Positions 9,322 through 16,461 of a stretch of DNA of 64,000 bases are shown in pieces; position 1 is the stretch's first letter; each line of letters opens with the position of its first letter. The translations under genes were made by a program, and so were the position numbers. The notes beneath the pieces are model-generated. The model was not told the DNA's origin. It saw only the letters and a list, made by a program, of their open reading frames with translations, and ran no database searches. Source of the stretch: Bog-756 sp038210245 (GTDB lineage Bacteria > Actinomycetota > Acidimicrobiia > Acidimicrobiales > RAAP-2); NCBI GenBank assembly GCA_038210245.1, contig JBBQWW010000008.1, positions 1-64,000 on the forward strand. Direction: 5' to 3'.

Positions 9322-9477
9322 ACGTCGAACCGGGCATCATGCTCACGCCCATCAACCGACCGTGGGCCGAACCACCTGGCGAGCGACCATCGAAGCGCTG
9401 GCGCGGTTCACTCCCGATGCACACGGCCCAGCGACTGCACCTAACTCCCACGGTCCACAACCCTCGGTCCGGAAGCT

Positions 9478-10011
9478 CTAGTGAGCTGCCAGTGTGCTCT
9501 TTACGGCGGCAACAAGCACCCCGACCACGAACGCCGTCAAGCCGTAGGCCATTGATGACCAACGCGAACGCTTCGCACTCCGGGCAATGAGGTAGGCGAC
9601 AATGCCGATAAGGGCTGAGGGGACATCACCGGTGGTCTCTTGGGCGCGAACATCGGAGAAGAGCAGTACAGGCACACTCGAGATCAGAGCGACGGCCGTC
9701 GCCCCGCCGAGCTGGGCGATCCCGACGTACGTGTCATGACGGGAGACGTGATCACCCTTGAATGCTGGGGCAACCACCCGGAAGGCGAACCAGTGCGCCA
9801 ACGCCAGACCCAGCGCCGTCCCCCAGAGCAGTTCGAGCAGTTGGTCACCCGATGCGCCTGTGGCGTGCCCGTCACTGAAGTGTTGCTCTGGAAGGGCGGC
9901 GAGTTCCGCGATCTCAACCACGGACACATAGAGCAGCATGATCGCCGCGTCACGGACCATCTCCCTACGGAGACTTCCCGACGCCAGATCTTGTCGGATG
10001 CTCCCGCTCAT
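9478..10011 (-). CDS. Integral membrane protein of unknown function
   Basis: A 177-residue protein with about four hydrophobic segments: near residues 22-42 (AAIMLLYVSVVEIAELAAL), 60-80 (LLWGTALGLALAHWFAF), 97-118 (GIAQLGGATAVALISSVPVLLF) and two close together at the C terminus (ALIGIVAYLIA, YGLTAFVVGVLVAAVKS). The first part contains a charged amphipathic region. I do not recognise a family. The ATG at 10011 is used; a second in-frame Met 18 residues later is possible. It borders the accessory region to its right. Confidence 0.6.
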   Translation of the reverse strand: MSGSIRQDLASGSLRREMVRDAAIMLLYVSVVEIAELAALPEQHFSDGHATGASGDQLLELLWGTALGLALAHWFAFRVVAPAFKGDHVSRHDTYVGIAQLGGATAVALISSVPVLLFSDVRAQETTGDVPSALIGIVAYLIARSAKRSRWSSMAYGLTAFVVGVLVAAVKSTLAAH

Positions 10012-10159
10012 CTACCTCATGGCCTTCGCGTTGGGCCGGACAGATTCCTGAAGGCCGGCAGTACTCTCTACAGGTAGGCGCGAGGGTAGCAGCGCCAAGT
10101 TCCGAAGTGCGTCGGGTCCTATCGTTCAATATCGTGATCCGGGCAACTCTCTCATCGGA

Positions 10160-10463
10160 GGTGACCTCACACCTGAAGAGGCCACCCGCCGGAGGGCAGC
10201 AATGCTCGGCGGATCTGATGTTTGGGAGATCATCCGGGCTCTCACGCAGACGCCAGGCAAGGGAGAGCGCCGCGTGAGGGCCGGCTGACGAACTCCCACT
10301 TTCGACCGGGCAGATCCGGCTGGCCATCGATTTCTACGGGGTCAATCCTGCCGAGGTGGACGATCGGATCGCCGCAGAGGATTTGGCCGGCGAGCAGCTT
10401 CGCGAGTGCATCGACACGATGGACTGTTGGCCAGTTCGGTCCCAGAGCAATCTGTCTCGTTGA
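10160..10463 (+). pseudogene. Broken antitoxin-like gene (DUF433-type C terminus)
   Basis: Two adjacent reading frames add up to one small protein. The first (10160-10288) reads GDLTPEEATRRRAAMLGG then SDVWEIIRALTQTPGKGE and stops at a TGA. From about 10284, one frame over, it continues ADELPLSTGQIRLAIDFYG then VNPAEVDDRIA to a TGA at 10463. The second part resembles the C terminus of DUF433/VapB-like antitoxins. No start codon is evident, so an N-terminal loss plus a frameshift is the simplest reading. The family assignment is from pattern memory and is moderate. Confidence 0.55.
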
Positions 10464-10505
10464 GTGACCTACGCGAGGTCACCGCGTAGAGGTCGTCGCT
10501 CAAAG

Positions 10506-10669
10506 ATCGACAAAGCCGCCGTGCTCCTCTTCCGGTCGGCCAAGAACTACCCACTACTCGATGGCAACAAGCGGGCCGCGTGGGTGACCTTCGACTGTTC
10601 GTAGAGATGAACGGTTGGACGTGGCGAACGTACCCGGGGGTCGACGAGGCCGAGCGAGCGGTCTTGGCT
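10506..10669 (+). pseudogene. Fragment of a Doc/Fic toxin gene
   Basis: About 160 nt are nearly identical to positions 14991-15155 of the intact doc-like gene at 14826. One base is missing (GTGACCTT versus GTGACCCTT), which shifts the frame and exposes a TAG. The first His of the Fic motif has also become Tyr (NYPLLDGNKR). Homology begins and ends abruptly, so the N and C termini are lost. It is a decayed paralogue. Confidence 0.85.
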
Positions 10670-10671
10670 GG

Positions 10672-10840
10672 CCACCACAGTCGAGGTTGTCGCTCGCGGC
10701 CGAGGTATCAGCGTCAACACGCTGGTCGTCGATGCGTTGACCGCCGAAGTCGAGCGGGTGCGCCACGACGAGGAGTTCATGGGCAGGCTCCGTGAGATCG
10801 CCGACCCGACCGGGAGATCTTTGACCGATTGGCGCAGTGA
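10672..10840 (+). pseudogene. Fragment of an RHH-type antitoxin gene
   Basis: The frame encodes ARGRGISVNTLVVDALTAE then VERVRHDEEFMGRLREIA, the second half of a ribbon-helix-helix antitoxin. A further frame then supplies DREIFDRLAQ and a TGA at 10840, the normal end of such antitoxins, so a frameshift has occurred. The N-terminal strand is missing because the preceding doc fragment joins directly. Just after it, EALVVADIGGV could be the start of a PIN toxin that stops after a few more codons. Confidence 0.6.
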
Positions 10841-11119
10841 GGACACCTCAGCTTGGCTGAGGCTCTCGTCGTGGCCGATATCGGCGGAGTGAGCCGGGAG
10901 GGTTGGCCGAGGGGATGACCCGGTGTACGCCGTTGCGTCGTTCCGACTCCCGCTGTCGGGTCCGACGGGACCGTGGACATGTCGCGATCAAGGCAGGCGA
11001 CATTCGAGCCGATGAGATGCTGAGCGCGGCCTGACGGGTGCGGCTTCATGATCTGCATGGGCCATTGGGTGGTCGACGGTCGGAGACGGCACCCGGTGCT
11101 CACCAGTGGAGGATCGACC

Positions 11120-13963
11120 ATGAGCCTCCATACCTCGAGCGGAAGTGGGAACACGATGACCAGGCGGCTGATGTTCGGCGGAGCGGTGCGATGCGGTAGC
11201 GGGCGAGCCTTGCGATCTCACGGAGCGGAACGAACCTGCCGGCCCATCGCACTCCTCATGGCGGTGGCGCTCGCCGCGGGACTCTCCACCTTGGGGTTCA
11301 GCCCGTCGGCCGGTGCCACGTCAATCGTCTACTACGCCGCACCCACCGCCCAGGGGAACGGTGACTGCACGACCATCAACACCGCATGCTCCCTGAGTAC
11401 CGCGCTGAGCACCACCGGAGCCGGGGGCATCATCGAGTTGACCTCGGCGGGACCGTATGTGGGTGGGTTCACGGTCACCACCGCCGGAACCACGAGCAAC
11501 ACGCCGGTGACCATCGAGCCTGCCCCCGGCGTGACCAACCCCGCGCTGAGCGGTGGGGACTCCCTGACGGTGCTGACCCTCAACACGTCAGCGTTCGTGA
11601 CGATCAGCGGGATCACCGTCGAAGATGGACAGAACTATGGCGGGACCGCCGGTGTCAGTGTGGGCGGCGGAGGAACGCTGACCGTCACCAACTGCACGCT
11701 CACCAACAACCACGGTAACAACGGCGGCGCGTTGGGGGTCGGCGCCACCGGCAGCAGCCAGACCGGCACGGCGCACGTCACCGGTTCGACGTTCACCGAC
11801 AACGCCGCCAACTGGGGCGGCGCTATCGCCGTCGGCGACGGCTCCGGCAATACCAGCGGTACGGGCAACACAGGGACGCTGACCGTCGACAGCTCGACCT
11901 TCCAGGGCAACTCCAGCTACAACTACGCCGGTGGGGCCATCGCCGACGGACTGTTCGGTGCTTCCGGTACCAGCACCATCACCAACTCCACGTTCGTCGG
12001 AAACAGCGCCAGTGACGAAGGTGGCGCCATCGAGAACGGGTACTACAGCTCGCTCCACGGAAACTCCGGCCACGCCACCCTGGTGGTCAGCGGTTCGACG
12101 TTCGACAGCAACTCCAGTCCCTACGGCATCGGTGGTGCCATTAACAATGCCGGCTCCAACAGCGGGCTCGGCACCGCCACGGTGACCACCTCCACCTTCA
12201 CCAACAACTACGGCAACATCGGCGGGGGTGCCATCGAGAACGCCTTCGGCAGTGCAAGCGTCGGTACCCTGACCGTCACCGCATCGACGTTCACGGGCGA
12301 CACGGCCCACAACGGTGGCCAACCCGCCATCGTCAATGGCGGTGGCGGTACCCCGGGTTCAGCGACCACCACCGTGGCCGCTGATCTGTTCGCTGAGTCC
12401 TGCAGTCGGTCCACAGGCACGTGGACCGACAATGGCTACAACGTCGCTGTCGACTCCACCTGTGTGAACGGCGGAACCGCCGACAACCAGTCCAACTCCG
12501 GGTTGGGGTCCCTGGTGGAGCCCTTGGGCGCCAACGGTGGACCGACGCAGACCATGGCACTCATTCCGACCAACCCGGCCATCGGGATCATCCCGAGCGC
12601 CACGTCGGGCCTGTGCCCGGTCCCCGACCAGCGTGGTGTCACGCCTCCCTCCGGCACTGCCTGTGATGCAGGTGCCGTCCAGCTGGCCGCACAGACCATC
12701 TCATTCACCTCCGCCGCACCGACTGCCAGCATCGGCACCGGTCCGTACCTCCCCACTGCAACCTCGTCGTCGGGCCTCACCCCGATCGTCAGCCTGGACG
12801 GTGCATCGACAGGGTGCACCCTGAGCAGCGGGGCGGTCACATTCACCTCGGTCGGCACCTGCATCGTCGATGCGAACCAGTCCGGCACGACCGTGATCCA
12901 GGCGGGCCCAGTCGCCAGCCAGTCCATTCCTGTGACCGCGGCCGTGCCCGGCTCCCCCACCGGGTTGACCGCTACTCCAGCACCGTCGGGAATCACCCTG
13001 GCCTGGACCCCGCCGGCATTCGACGGAGGAGCACAGGTCGATGGCTACCAGGTCCTCCGGGGCACATCCGCGGGGGCGGAAGGGCCGGCTCCCCTAGCCA
13101 CCGTGTCGAGGATCACCGTCGTCGACAGCTCGGCCGTTGCGGGGACCACCTACTTCTATGTGGTCGAGGCCCTCAACTCAGCCGGCAGCTCGTCGGCCTC
13201 GGCGGAGGTCTCGAGTGTGATCACCACTGCGCCCGGGAACGTGTCGGCCGGTGGTGGCGTGGCATCCACGCCGGATGGCAAGGGGTACTGGATCGCATCG
13301 CCCGACGGGAGCATCTCCACCCACGGGGACGCTCCGAACGACGGTTCGCCCGCCGCGTCGGGGTTGACCCTCAACAAGCCGGTGGTCGGCATGGCGTCGA
13401 GCCCCGCCGGTGGATACTGGTTCGTGGCGTCCGATGGCGGCATCTTCGCCTACGGGAAGGCCCAGTTCTACGGGTCACAGGCCAGCGAGCACCTGAACTC
13501 CCCCGTGGTGGGCATCTCCCCGACCAGCGACGGCAAGGGCTACTGGCTGGTCGGTGCCGATGGTGGCGTGTTCACCCACGGCAATGCGCCGTTCGTCGGC
13601 TCGGAGGGCGGGACCCACCTGAACAAAGCAGTGGTCGGCATCACACCGACCCCGGACGGCAAGGGCTACTGGCTGGTGGGTGCCGATGGTGGGGTATTCA
13701 CCTTCGGGGACGCCCACTTCTACGGCTCGACGGGCAATCGGCATCTCAATTCGCCGGTGATCGGCATCACCGCCACCCCTGATGGCAAGGGCTACTGGCT
13801 GGTGGCGGCGGACGGTGGGGTATTCACGTTCGGGGACGCCCACTTCTACGGGTCGACGGCCGGATCAGCCCACGGCGGCGCCGTGGCTCTCATCGCCACT
13901 CCGGACGGGAAGGGCTACTCGATCATCGACCCGGCCGGAGATGCCACCACCTTCGGAACCTGA
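11120..13963 (+). CDS. Secreted parallel beta-helix protein with Fn3 and GYW-repeat domains
   Basis: A 947-residue exported protein. The ATG at 11120 is preceded by GTGGAGG at 7 nt, better than two other in-frame ATGs. A long N terminus leads to a hydrophobic signal segment ending in SAGA near residue 66. Residues ~75-520 are right-handed beta-helix repeats of the polymorphic outer-membrane/pectate-lyase type, with recurrent STFTDN, STFQGN and STFVGNSA and many NN/GGAI turns. A Cys-containing beta domain (~530-630) follows, then a fibronectin type III domain (~630-715: PGSPTGLTATPAPSGITLAW), then six ~42-residue GYW-LVGADGGVFTFGDA repeats. The beta-helix suggests carbohydrate binding or adhesion, and the repeats probably form a propeller. 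No catalytic residues are apparent. Confidence 0.85.
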   Translation: MSLHTSSGSGNTMTRRLMFGGAVRCGSGRALRSHGAERTCRPIALLMAVALAAGLSTLGFSPSAGATSIVYYAAPTAQGNGDCTTINTACSLSTALSTTGAGGIIELTSAGPYVGGFTVTTAGTTSNTPVTIEPAPGVTNPALSGGDSLTVLTLNTSAFVTISGITVEDGQNYGGTAGVSVGGGGTLTVTNCTLTNNHGNNGGALGVGATGSSQTGTAHVTGSTFTDNAANWGGAIAVGDGSGNTSGTGNTGTLTVDSSTFQGNSSYNYAGGAIADGLFGASGTSTITNSTFVGNSASDEGGAIENGYYSSLHGNSGHATLVVSGSTFDSNSSPYGIGGAINNAGSNSGLGTATVTTSTFTNNYGNIGGGAIENAFGSASVGTLTVTASTFTGDTAHNGGQPAIVNGGGGTPGSATTTVAADLFAESCSRSTGTWTDNGYNVAVDSTCVNGGTADNQSNSGLGSLVEPLGANGGPTQTMALIPTNPAIGIIPSATSGLCPVPDQRGVTPPSGTACDAGAVQLAAQTISFTSAAPTASIGTGPYLPTATSSSGLTPIVSLDGASTGCTLSSGAVTFTSVGTCIVDANQSGTTVIQAGPVASQSIPVTAAVPGSPTGLTATPAPSGITLAWTPPAFDGGAQVDGYQVLRGTSAGAEGPAPLATVSRITVVDSSAVAGTTYFYVVEALNSAGSSSASAEVSSVITTAPGNVSAGGGVASTPDGKGYWIASPDGSISTHGDAPNDGSPAASGLTLNKPVVGMASSPAGGYWFVASDGGIFAYGKAQFYGSQASEHLNSPVVGISPTSDGKGYWLVGADGGVFTHGNAPFVGSEGGTHLNKAVVGITPTPDGKGYWLVGADGGVFTFGDAHFYGSTGNRHLNSPVIGITATPDGKGYWLVAADGGVFTFGDAHFYGSTAGSAHGGAVALIATPDGKGYSIIDPAGDATTFGT
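13264..13960 (+). repeat. Coding repeats: six ~42-codon GYW-DGG units
   Basis: In-frame tandem units of about 126 nt, each encoding roughly DGKGYW-LV-ADGGVFTFGDA-FYGS-LNSPVVGI. The two units around 13690-13860 are nearly identical in DNA (the encoded DGGVFTFGDAHFYGST occurs twice), which implies recent unit duplication or conversion. The last unit is degenerate (GYSIIDPAGDATTFGT). Confidence 0.85.
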
Positions 13964-14393
13964 CTCCGCAAGCAGGCTCGAGGCATCGCTCAGATAATCC
14001 AGGTTCTGTCGGCTTCGCCCAGACGGGCGGCACCACCGGGGCCCGCCCTGATCCGGTTGGGGCGGCACATATTTCTCGGGCTCGCCAGTCACAGAGGCTT
14101 CTGTCGGCGACGTGCCATCGGGGCCGAACGGTGGGGGACCTTCTGACCGGCGCCGCTTCGGAGGAGGGTGGACGATCGCTCCTCCACTACGACACGGATT
14201 CCGACGTCACCGCAGCAATCACCAGACAGTGCTGCCATTGGATCGTAATCCAGGGATCTATCGACTGATGGCGGCAGGCACGCGCGGCGTGGCGGATGAA
14301 CCCAACCGGTATCCGGACCTCGGTCCGTACCCCAGGCACAGTCGGTTCCTCCGTCGAGTCCACAAGTTGAGCCTTTGAGTTCAAGGTGCACTG
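13964..14393. other. Non-coding stretch left of the tRNA-Glu array
   Basis: No gene is supported. A GC-rich inverted repeat (GGGCGG ... CCCGCCC) lies at about 14028-14045, without a T tract. I see no integrase arm-like repeats here, so the left boundary of the array is taken as 14394. Confidence 0.4.
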
Positions 14394-14437
14394 GCAGTCC
14401 CAACGGGGTTCGAACCCGTGTCTCCACCTTGAGAGGG
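14394..14437 (-). repeat. att-like copy 1 of the tRNA-Glu 3' segment
   Basis: These 44 bp are identical to 18652-18695, running from the anticodon loop to one base beyond the discriminator. Identity with copy 2 at 15272 continues further right (CGATCGGGA) and, with mismatches, for about 170 bp. It cannot be a tRNA because the D arm and 5' acceptor are missing. Confidence 0.9.
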
Positions 14438-14540
14438 CGATCGGGATCGTCCAGCGAGTTCGGTTGATCGGTTCCAGTCCTGTTCAGTCGGGGTGCCCGT
14501 CCATCGGGTCAACTCTCGTCATCTCCAGTTCCCTGGAGTT

Positions 14541-14567
14541 CAGTAGCAAACCCAGTAGCAAGTAGCA
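14541..14567. repeat. AGTAGCA repeats, probable integrase arm sites (unit 1)
   Basis: Three copies of AGTAGCA occur in 27 bp. The first 20 bases are identical to 15419-15438 in unit 2, and both lie exactly 147 bp from the start of their att-like copies. Short direct repeats at fixed distance from a core are what arm-type tyrosine-integrase sites look like. Confidence 0.6.
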
Positions 14568-14607
14568 GGTCCCTTCGCCGGGATCACCCACCCGGCGACT
14601 AATCCGG

Positions 14608-14613
14608 TATCAT
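14608..14613 (+). promoter_or_regulatory. -10 element of the RHH-Doc pair (TATCAT)
   Basis: TATCAT ends 6 nt before the antitoxin ATG at 14620, again consistent with a leaderless transcript. Confidence 0.5.
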
Positions 14614-14619
14614 GACACC

Positions 14620-14829
14620 ATGACTAAGAACATCACGGTGCGTTTGCCCGATGAACTAGCCGCTGACGCCGAGGCGCTGGCTCGTGTCGACGGCACGAGC
14701 CTGAACGAGACCATCAAGCAATCCTTGCTTCAGGAGGTCGAGCGTCGCCGGAACAATCCTGAGTTCAAGGCCAGGCTGACCAGAATCATCGAGCAGGACC
14801 GGGAGCTCCTTGAGCGCCTGGCCAGGTGA
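14620..14829 (+). CDS. Ribbon-helix-helix antitoxin
   Basis: A 69-residue CopG/Arc-type protein. The N-terminal strand NITVRLPDELAADAEALA, followed by a helix pair (VDGTSLNETIKQSLLQEVE), forms the DNA-binding ribbon-helix-helix. The charged C terminus (RIIEQDRELLERLAR) should bind and neutralise the toxin. Its last four bases overlap the GTG of the doc gene, the typical antitoxin-first arrangement. It is expected to repress its own promoter as a complex with the toxin. It is cargo of unit 1 of the tRNA-Glu array. Confidence 0.88.
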   Translation: MTKNITVRLPDELAADAEALARVDGTSLNETIKQSLLQEVERRRNNPEFKARLTRIIEQDRELLERLAR

Positions 14830-15239
14830 CGGTCGACTATCCAGACCTCTCCGACTACCTGGCCGTCGCCAGCGCGGTCACTGGGACCGATCCCAATGTC
14901 GTACTGGCCGGCATGAAGGCCGATCTGGCCGACTCCGCTCTTCATGCACCGGCCGGCAGCTGGAGCAACGAGGACTTCTATCCGGACTTCATCGACAAGG
15001 CCGCCGTGCTCCTCGTCCGGTTGGCCAAGAGCCACCCACTACTCGATGGCAACAAACGGGCCGCGTGGGTGACCCTTCGGCTGTTCGTCGAGATGAACGG
15101 TTGGACGTGGCGAACGTACCCGGGGATCGACGAGGCCGAGCAAGCGGTCTTGGCCGTTGCCAGCAGCGAATGGGACGAGGCACGCACGGCGGCATGGCTC
15201 CGACCGCTGCTGGGCGCTCCATCCAACACTGGCGAGTAG
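14826..15239 (+). CDS. doc: Doc-like Fic-fold toxin (death-on-curing)
   Basis: A 137-residue protein with the Fic core HPLLDGNKR (residues 70-78), followed by AAWVTLRLFVEMNGW as in phage P1 Doc. Doc enzymes phosphorylate EF-Tu and arrest translation until bound by their antitoxin; that this copy does so is inferred from the intact motif. It starts at GTG in a 4-nt overlap with the RHH antitoxin. A decayed relative lies at 10506, showing that related modules have entered this locus more than once. Confidence 0.9.
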   Translation: MTVDYPDLSDYLAVASAVTGTDPNVVLAGMKADLADSALHAPAGSWSNEDFYPDFIDKAAVLLVRLAKSHPLLDGNKRAAWVTLRLFVEMNGWTWRTYPGIDEAEQAVLAVASSEWDEARTAAWLRPLLGAPSNTGE

Positions 15240-15271
15240 GTGACCCTCCAGCGGGGGGATGGATATTTTTG

Positions 15272-15315
15272 GCAGTCCCAACGGGGTTCGAACCCGTGTC
15301 TCCACCTTGAGAGGG
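15272..15315 (-). repeat. att-like copy 2 of the tRNA-Glu 3' segment
   Basis: Identical over 44 bp to copy 1 and to the tRNA, and flanked by the same GG before and CGATCGGGA after as copy 1. It separates the Doc unit from the next unit. Confidence 0.9.
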
Positions 15316-15418
15316 CGATCGGGACCATTTATGGGGATCGGTTGCTCTGCTCCAATCCTGTTCAGTCGGGGTGTCGGTCCATCTGGTCCGCCCGAATCAT
15401 CTGGAGTCCCGTGGATTT

Positions 15419-15438
15419 CAGTAGCAAACCCAGTAGCA
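15419..15438. repeat. AGTAGCA repeats, probable integrase arm sites (unit 2)
   Basis: Two AGTAGCA copies (CAGTAGCAAACCCAGTAGCA), identical to 14541-14560 and at the same 147-bp offset from the att-like copy. Confidence 0.6.
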
Positions 15439-15500
15439 GGCAAGGCGCGCCGAGATCACGGAGAACGACCGACCCTGGCCCAATTCGGACCACTAGTGGT

Positions 15501-15506
15501 TACAAT
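15501..15506 (+). promoter_or_regulatory. Candidate -10 (TACAAT) of the unit-2 bicistron
   Basis: TACAAT, preceded by GGT, ends 10 nt before the ATG at 15517 and 7 nt before an in-frame GTG at 15514. Either could be a near-leaderless start. Confidence 0.5.
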
Positions 15507-15516
15507 GGGACCGGTG

Positions 15517-15675
15517 ATGAGAGTTGAGCTTGAACGCATTGAGGCACTTGAGCTCCTTGGGATGACGTTGGCCCATCTCAACGATGCCGAGGCCAAAGCC
15601 GAGACGTCACCTCGGGTGCCGCTGCTGATGGCAATCCGGGACAAGCTCGCTCTCGGGCTGAGGGAGGAACTGTGA
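15517..15675 (+). CDS. Small acidic protein, first gene of a possible toxin-antitoxin pair
   Basis: A 52-residue predicted helical protein (MRVELERIEALELLGMTLAH ... VPLLMAIRDKLALGLREEL), rich in Leu, Glu and Ala. I do not recognise it. It overlaps the next gene by 4 nt (GTGA) and has its own -10 element, so both are probably real and co-expressed. Its position in a unit built like the RHH/Doc unit next to it suggests an addiction module, but this is inference only. Confidence 0.6.
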   Translation: MRVELERIEALELLGMTLAHLNDAEAKAETSPRVPLLMAIRDKLALGLREEL

Positions 15676-15935
15676 GTTACAGCGAAGCCGAGGCTTCAGC
15701 GGCGACCGCCGCTATGGACAAATATCGAGGTGGCGAAAGTGGCGAGACCGGTGCCGCTCTCGTCGTAGTGGGTCTCAGCGCAGCCCGGGCCTCCAGGGAA
15801 TCGGAGTTCCGTGACGACATGATTCGAGTCGCCCATCGGGCTGGGGTGTCGATCCGTCAGCTCGCCGACGTTTCGGGCCTCGGTCGCAAGGCCGTCACGG
15901 CGATCGTTTCGTCCAACGCCAACGTGCAGGACTGA
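15672..15935 (+). CDS. Small helix-turn-helix protein, second gene of the unit-2 pair
   Basis: An 87-residue protein starting at GTG. The C-terminal half (FRDDMIRVAHRAGVSIRQLA then DVSGLGRKAVTAIVS) matches a short HTH of the kind that pairs an A-G-V-S-x-x-x-L-A turn with a recognition helix. The N-terminal half is an Ala/Glu-rich helix (SEAEASAATAAMDKYRGGE) with a VVVGLSAARAS segment. It might be a DNA-binding antitoxin/repressor placed second. There is no similarity to the Doc pair. Confidence 0.65.
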   Translation: MSYSEAEASAATAAMDKYRGGESGETGAALVVVGLSAARASRESEFRDDMIRVAHRAGVSIRQLADVSGLGRKAVTAIVSSNANVQD

Positions 15936-16040
15936 CCGGGTACCTCGCTGATGACGAACGTCCGAAGTGCCCTCGGCGGCCGGCAACTTGGCAGTGCTCA
16001 ATCTTGCCATCGCCTCTGCCGGTCGCCACGACCCCACTGA

Positions 16041-16084
16041 GCAGTCCCAACGGGGTTCGAACCCGTGTCTCCACCTTGAGAGGG
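16041..16084 (-). repeat. att-like copy 3 of the tRNA-Glu 3' segment
   Basis: The same 44 bp again. The base that follows (T at 16085) also matches the tRNA, and the four bases before it (TGAG) match the tRNA flank, so this copy is closest to the intact locus. Its right flank (TCGACGGGA) differs from copies 1 and 2. Confidence 0.9.
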
Positions 16085-16181
16085 TCGACGGGAGCGCTAC
16101 CCGTACCAGCGGAAATGCAGGTTGAACTGCAACTACACCACTCGATGCCCATCGTTAGTTTTGCCCGATTTTGTGGCCTTG

Positions 16182-16200
16182 TGCGGACGATCCGCGGACA
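16182..16200. repeat. GCGGACA doublet, left probable arm site of unit 3
   Basis: TGCGGACGATCCGCGGACA matches 17 of 19 bases of the doublet at 18571-18589 near the other end of the same unit. It lies 141 bp from the att-like copy 3. Confidence 0.6.
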
Positions 16201-16461
16201 ACGATAGCGACGCCGTGGAGGGAATCCTCCCCACAAAGGGCTCTACATTGCTGAACTGGGACGAGTGGTGGCCTCTGGACGATGGCCCAACCGTCGTTGT
16301 GGGTACTGTGTCACCCGCGGCTGCACAGACTTCTACACAGCGACCGGGATCTGTCATCCAGTGGACGGAGAGCAACCGAAATCGCGAGTCGTATGCGCTC
16401 TTGCGCCTCGCCTGCAGTGTGATCTTAAAGTAGTAGATTTGGCTCAAGATCGGAGAGATGG

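Larger units (their letters stand above)
15936..16461. other. Non-coding end of unit 2 and left end of unit 3
   Basis: Apart from the att-like copy at 16041 and the repeat pair at 16182, I see no gene. A TAGATT about 23 nt before the GTG at 16462 may be the -10 of the membrane-protein gene, and GGAGAG at 16452-16457 its ribosome-binding site. Confidence 0.45.

Noticed and set aside
14394..16085. Three tRNA-like sequences that a T-arm search could call as tRNA-Glu genes
   Set aside because: Only the 3' 44 bases are present; D arm and 5' acceptor are absent, so they are att-like remnants, not tRNAs.
16122..16433. 103-codon plus-strand frame between att copy 3 and the membrane-protein gene
   Set aside because: It covers the probable arm site, has no ribosome-binding site and no recognisable protein features.
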